From contig CAMCUG010000055.1 of NCBI GenBank assembly GCA_945878835.1, positions 1 through 8,304 of the forward strand: a stretch of DNA of 8,304 nt. The letters run 5' to 3'. Source of the DNA: Chryseobacterium gleum. Lineage in GTDB: Bacteria > Bacteroidota > Bacteroidia > Flavobacteriales_D > Sanyastnellaceae. The translations under genes and the position numbers were made by a program. The notes below the pieces were generated by a model. The model saw only the letters and a program-made list of their open reading frames with translations, made no database searches and was not told the DNA's origin. Positions 5,809 to 8,304 of this stretch are shown one piece after another; position 1 is the stretch's first letter, and every line of letters starts with the position of its first letter.

Positions 5809-6495
5809 ATGAGAAAGATTTCGAATATTCTTCTGAATTGTTGGTTTCCTCGGATATGCAGTGCTTGCAATCGAGGCTTGTCTGTTCGAGAGGAGGGCCT
5901 CTGTTTCTATTGCAAGCAATACCTACACAAGACCAATCATTTCGTTCGAAAGAATAACACGCTATACATTCAATTGGCTTACCGCATGTCGCTTCACAGC
6001 GTTCAGTCGCTTTACTTTTTTCAACCTAAAAGCATTGAGCAACGGGCCATTCACGAATTAAAATACAAAAAAAACATGCAGATTGGAAATTTCTTTGGGA
6101 AGGAAATGGGGAAGCGTTTAGTAAAAACACCGTGGTTGCGTGATGTTGATTTATTGGTTCCTATTCCGCTGCACAGAAACAAAGAACTTGAACGCGGATA
6201 CAACCAATCGCGCGTTCTCTGCGAAGGAATATCTGAAGAAACCAAGCTTCCTATTGCTACTGTTTTAAAAAAACAAAACGCAGGAAAAGGGGCTACCAAA
6301 GGAAACCGCATGGAACGAATGAACAGTCGGAAAATTGATTTTCAAATCGATAGTAAAATTCCTTCAAACGTAAACCACATCTTAATTGTAGACGATGTTA
6401 TAACCACCGGCGCTACGTTGGAATCTGCCTTTCAAGTTTTACGAAAAGAGTTTCAGGGTAAAATTTCAGTGGTGTCTATCGCTCACACCTTTTAA
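5809..6495 (+). CDS. comF: ComF family phosphoribosyltransferase-like protein
   Basis: The 228-residue protein has the full ComF layout. An N-terminal zinc finger uses C17, C20, C32 and C35. A conserved HELKYKKN segment lies at 82-89, VPIPLHRNKELERGYNQS at 117-134, and the type I phosphoribosyltransferase PRPP loop ILIVDDVITTGATL at 191-204 with the acidic pair D195-D196. ComF acts in the cytoplasm during natural transformation, probably with ComFA and DprA in handling incoming single strands; this role is known from other bacteria, not shown here. Some annotations call the family an amidophosphoribosyltransferase, but there is no glutaminase domain. The start is ATG 5809. A degraded box CATCTTAG (5791-5798) is the only promoter hint, so how it is transcribed is unclear. 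No other competence gene is in the window. Confidence 0.92.
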   Translation: MRKISNILLNCWFPRICSACNRGLSVREEGLCFYCKQYLHKTNHFVRKNNTLYIQLAYRMSLHSVQSLYFFQPKSIEQRAIHELKYKKNMQIGNFFGKEMGKRLVKTPWLRDVDLLVPIPLHRNKELERGYNQSRVLCEGISEETKLPIATVLKKQNAGKGATKGNRMERMNSRKIDFQIDSKIPSNVNHILIVDDVITTGATLESAFQVLRKEFQGKISVVSIAHTF

Positions 6496-6498
6496 TCC

Positions 6499-6506
6499 TA
6501 TCTTTG
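6499..6506 (+). promoter_or_regulatory. -7 box upstream of the exported-protein gene
   Basis: TATCTTTG matches TAnnTTTG exactly and is identical to the box in front of the lipoprotein operon. It lies 4 nt after the comF stop and 21 nt before the ATG at 6528, so the following two genes can be expressed apart from comF. No TTG is seen at the -33 position. Its terminal TTG is in frame and can be mistaken for a start codon. Confidence 0.45.
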
Positions 6507-6527
6507 AGTGCTTCAAATTCATTGCTC

Positions 6528-7169
6528 ATGACCTACATCGTTAAAAGAATTTTCGTTCTAGTACTCCTGGCTATTCCTGCCTGCGCATTCACGCAGGTGC
6601 AACAGGGAAAAGTTTTATTGATGAATGGAACCATAGTAGAGAATACACTTTGGGAAGAAAAAGACGGTTTGATTTACATCTACGATCAGAGAAACAATAT
6701 TTTCGGAAAGGAAAAAACACGAGCGATTGAACTGAATAAAAGTGAGGTCTATAGTCTTTCAAACGGAAGCAAAGAACAGATTCTTTATTACCAAGACACC
6801 ATGCTTGGTGACTATTATACGCCTGAAGAAATGCGTGTTTATTTAGCTGGAGCTGGCGATGCAAGAAAGAACTACAAAGCACGCCACATTAGTGCAATAG
6901 GTTTCGCATTGTGCGGTGTCGCTGGATATCTCGTTGGAGACGGACTGCTCATTCTAATTGCTCCACCAATAACATATGCAGCAATACAATACGTGGGCAA
7001 AATTAAAATCAAAGAGAAATACATGTCGGATCGGAACTTCAAATACAACGATTTGTATGCAGAAGGATTTGAGCCTCCGGCGCGTTCACGTAAAATGATT
7101 CGCGGCGCACTAAGTGGACTAGCCGGGACTGTTACAGGTGTTGTGCTTTCCATCATCAAAAATCAATAA
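6528..7169 (+). CDS. Exported protein of unknown function with two glycine-rich hydrophobic segments
   Basis: I do not recognise this family. The 213-residue product starts with a signal peptide (basic R7, core 8-18, likely cut after ACA20); C19 follows IPA, a poor lipobox, so a lipoprotein is unlikely. Residues 27-95 look like a small beta-rich domain (GKVLLMNGTIVE, DGLIYIYDQRN). Then come a hydrophobic stretch at 121-156 with repeated glycines (G125, G130, G133, G137, G139), a basic linker, the phrase LYAEGFEPPARSRK at 176-189, and a glycine-zipper-like segment at 193-210 (G193, G197, G200, G204). A membrane-associated envelope protein, periplasmic at its N-terminal part, is the reasonable reading. 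The UbiA-like gene follows after 2 nt, so they form an operon and may act together. ATG 6528 is chosen because the upstream TTG at 6504 lies in the promoter box. Confidence 0.75.
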   Translation: MTYIVKRIFVLVLLAIPACAFTQVQQGKVLLMNGTIVENTLWEEKDGLIYIYDQRNNIFGKEKTRAIELNKSEVYSLSNGSKEQILYYQDTMLGDYYTPEEMRVYLAGAGDARKNYKARHISAIGFALCGVAGYLVGDGLLILIAPPITYAAIQYVGKIKIKEKYMSDRNFKYNDLYAEGFEPPARSRKMIRGALSGLAGTVTGVVLSIIKNQ

Positions 7170-7171
7170 GT

Positions 7172-7834
7172 ATGTTTATAGCATTGCTTCAGAGTTTATC
7201 TCTAGCGGGTGCATCTTGGTTTCTTTTGAATACGGCCAACCCGCAAACTCTGTTTGAAAACACGTTATTATCCTTAGCGGTATTTTATAGCTATTGGGTT
7301 TCTCAAAAACTTCATCAAGCCGCCTACTGGCTGCCTTTACTTGTCATTGCCGGCACAATTACACTTTCACCGAACGTTCATTCGGTTCTAATGTTAGTGG
7401 TTTCTCTTTTCACGATTGCCTATTTCCTTCAACATAAAATTTCATTCCGAAAAACACCCTTGTTAAAGAATATCACCGTAGCATTGTGCTGGTCTATTCT
7501 CATTGCAATTCCAGATACCAAAGAAATTTTTCAGTTAAGTGGAAGTGTGTTTTTCACAACTTTAGCACTTTCGCTTTGCATTGATTTCGTGCAGCGAAAA
7601 GAAGATGAAGGCAAGGTTGAAACAGTTCCGCATATTATCGGAAATAACCTTACACTTTTCTTCGCTTTGATTTTCGTGTTGATTGGACACTTGTTTATGC
7701 CCACTTCCTTCTACGCTGGAATACTGGCCTTGGCCATTCAAGCAGGTCTCACCTACTTCCCTCAGGAAAAACAAAGGGAAGCCCTACGTGAACTTCCCTT
7801 TCTTGCTTACGCTTTAGGAATTTATTTGTTGTAA
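7172..7834 (+). CDS. Degenerate UbiA-like polytopic membrane protein
   Basis: The 220-residue protein is very hydrophobic, with about seven membrane helices. One segment resembles the second Asp-rich motif of UbiA prenyltransferases: D138, E144, D145, E146, K148 and T151 followed by IIG at 155-157. FRKTPLLKNITVALCW at 92-107 also recalls UbiA-like proteins. The first motif (NDxxDxxxD), which binds the prenyl diphosphate magnesium in active enzymes, is not found; the matching region, residues 30-48, reads NTLLSLAVFYSYWVSQKLH without acidic residues. The protein is also shorter than the usual 280-300. It may be a non-catalytic relative or a membrane protein of another family, and I give no function. 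It starts 2 nt after the exported-protein stop. Its last codons contain the hairpin that seems to terminate hemL, and its end overlaps hemL by 13 nt. Confidence 0.7.
   Translation: MFIALLQSLSLAGASWFLLNTANPQTLFENTLLSLAVFYSYWVSQKLHQAAYWLPLLVIAGTITLSPNVHSVLMLVVSLFTIAYFLQHKISFRKTPLLKNITVALCWSILIAIPDTKEIFQLSGSVFFTTLALSLCIDFVQRKEDEGKVETVPHIIGNNLTLFFALIFVLIGHLFMPTSFYAGILALAIQAGLTYFPQEKQREALRELPFLAYALGIYLL
7756..7799. repeat. CTTCCCT / AGGGAAG / CTTCCCT triplet
   Basis: CTTCCCT at 7756-7762, AGGGAAG at 7775-7781 and CTTCCCT at 7793-7799 lie within 44 nt. The central copy can pair with either neighbour, giving two mutually exclusive hairpins. The downstream pairing (9 bp) is longer than the upstream one (7 bp, 12-nt loop). 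Whether the alternative fold matters is unknown. Confidence 0.6.
7767..7801 (-). terminator. Intrinsic terminator of hemL, inside the UbiA-like CDS
   Basis: AAAGGGAAG (7773-7781) and CTTCCCTTT (7793-7801) form a perfect 9-bp stem with an 11-nt loop. On the minus strand the stem ends in TTT and is followed by GTTTTT, so the tract is strongest in the hemL direction, 20 nt past the hemL stop at 7822. It is contained in the coding sequence of the opposing gene (REALRELPF). The core stem, and the GCC and ACGT within its loop, match the panD hairpin at 5369-5390. Confidence 0.65.
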
Positions 7835-8304
7835 ACGTGATCTAAGGCATCGCAGAAATCTACGATTGCTTTGTCAATGTCTGCATCTGTATGCGCCGCT
7901 GAAACAAATCCTACTTCGTAACCACTAGGGCCCAGATAGACACCTCTTTCCAACAAAAATCTATGAAAAGGTGCAAACAATTGACCGCTGTTTTCAGGAA
8001 TTTCATCCATACGACGAATGGCCTTTTCCTTCGAGAAAGAAACCCAAAAAATACTTCCCATATTGAAAATACGAAAGACGTAATTCTTTTGATCGGCATG
8101 CGCTTGAATGGCAGTTACCATCTTCACTGTTTTTCTTTCCAACTCTTCGTAGAAGCCGGGCTTCGCACATTCTTTCAATTGAGCCAACCCAGCTGCCATG
8201 GCAACAGGATTTCCTGAAAGTGTTCCCGCCTGATAAACCGGACCGTCTGGAGCAATCTGAGACATAATTTCTGCGCTTGCACCATAAGCCCCAACTGGCA
8301 TTCC
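7822..8304 (-). CDS. hemL: Glutamate-1-semialdehyde 2,1-aminomutase, C-terminal part
   Basis: HemL is a cytoplasmic PLP enzyme that converts glutamate-1-semialdehyde to 5-aminolevulinate, the committed tetrapyrrole precursor in the C5 pathway. The window holds the last 160 residues of a protein normally about 430 long; the N-terminus lies beyond the right edge. The fragment opens with GMPVGAYG, which directly follows the PLP lysine motif in this family, so the lysine itself lies just outside. YQAGTLSGNPVAMAAG, with the phosphate-binding Thr, and the closing VSAAHTDADID are typical of HemL rather than of other class III aminotransferases. The fragment shows no frameshift. Its 3' end overlaps the UbiA-like gene by 13 nt and its likely terminator lies inside that gene. 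No other heme gene is visible. Confidence 0.93.
   Translation of the reverse strand, partial: GMPVGAYGASAEIMSQIAPDGPVYQAGTLSGNPVAMAAGLAQLKECAKPGFYEELERKTVKMVTAIQAHADQKNYVFRIFNMGSIFWVSFSKEKAIRRMDEIPENSGQLFAPFHRFLLERGVYLGPSGYEVGFVSAAHTDADIDKAIVDFCDALDHVYNK

Noticed and set aside
5861..6311. Open frames in and opposite comF (5861-6061 plus, 6051-6311 minus)
   Set aside because: Out of frame with all ComF motifs and without any features of their own.
6589..7159. Minus-strand open frames opposite the exported-protein gene
   Set aside because: Antisense to a frame with signal peptide, promoter box and operon spacing; no features.
7846..7875. Imperfect inverted repeat GCATCG / CGATTGC followed by TTT downstream of the UbiA-like gene
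   Set aside because: Bulged 6-bp stem and only three T residues; not convincing.
7562..8217. Short open frames opposite the UbiA-like gene and in or opposite hemL
   Set aside because: Shadow frames of clearly better genes.
1..8304. Mobile elements, CRISPR arrays, tRNA/rRNA genes, riboswitches, defence systems
   Set aside because: No transposase, integrase, repeat-spacer pattern, tRNA-like cloverleaf or long structured leader is visible; intergenic gaps are too short to hold most of these.

Overview
The window looks like a compact stretch of a Bacteroidota chromosome, probably Flavobacteriia-like. This is inferred from three things. TAnnTTTG-type -7 promoter boxes (twice with a TTG 19-20 nt upstream) precede most transcription units. 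No Shine-Dalgarno sequence is visible in front of any of the ten start codons examined. The gene types also fit: secreted Gly/Asn/Ser/Thr-rich surface protein, Cys-anchored beta-propeller lipoprotein, short VanZ and half-size TauE proteins. I cannot name a genus. There is no sign of a mobile element, CRISPR array, prophage, tRNA or rRNA. No gap between genes exceeds about 90 nt.

Layout, left to right. (1) 1-488, minus: 5' part of a secreted surface protein that runs off the left edge. (2) 548-1283, minus: gcvH followed by a vanZ-like gene overlapping it by 20 nt, driven by a clear promoter at 1304-1333 that carries a 9-bp direct repeat. (3) 1366-1770, plus: a half-size TauE/SafE permease, divergent from gcvH. 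(4) 1767-3041, minus: kynureninase, convergent with TauE. (5) 3103-5417, plus: a beta-propeller lipoprotein and a secreted alpha/beta hydrolase joined by an ATGA overlap. (6) 5414-5764, minus: panD. (7) 5809-7834, plus: comF, then an exported protein of unknown function and a UbiA-like membrane protein 2 nt apart. (8) 7822-8304, minus: the C-terminal part of hemL, cut by the right edge.

The annotated enzymes are ordinary housekeeping steps: glycine cleavage (GcvH), tryptophan/kynurenine catabolism (KynU), beta-alanine for pantothenate and CoA (PanD), tetrapyrrole synthesis (HemL), and a probable DNA-uptake protein (ComF). They do not form one pathway. The parts I consider least described are the lipoprotein-hydrolase pair, the exported protein with its degenerate UbiA-like partner, and the DNA-level organisation.

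The strongest DNA-level observation concerns the convergent pairs. All three have overlapping 3' ends (4, 4 and 13 nt), two of them through a shared TTAA stop. In two pairs the minus-strand gene (panD, hemL) appears to be terminated by a hairpin lying inside the coding sequence of the opposing gene. Both hairpins use the same stem, AGGGAAG/CTTCCCT, although the opposing genes read it in different frames as different amino acids.
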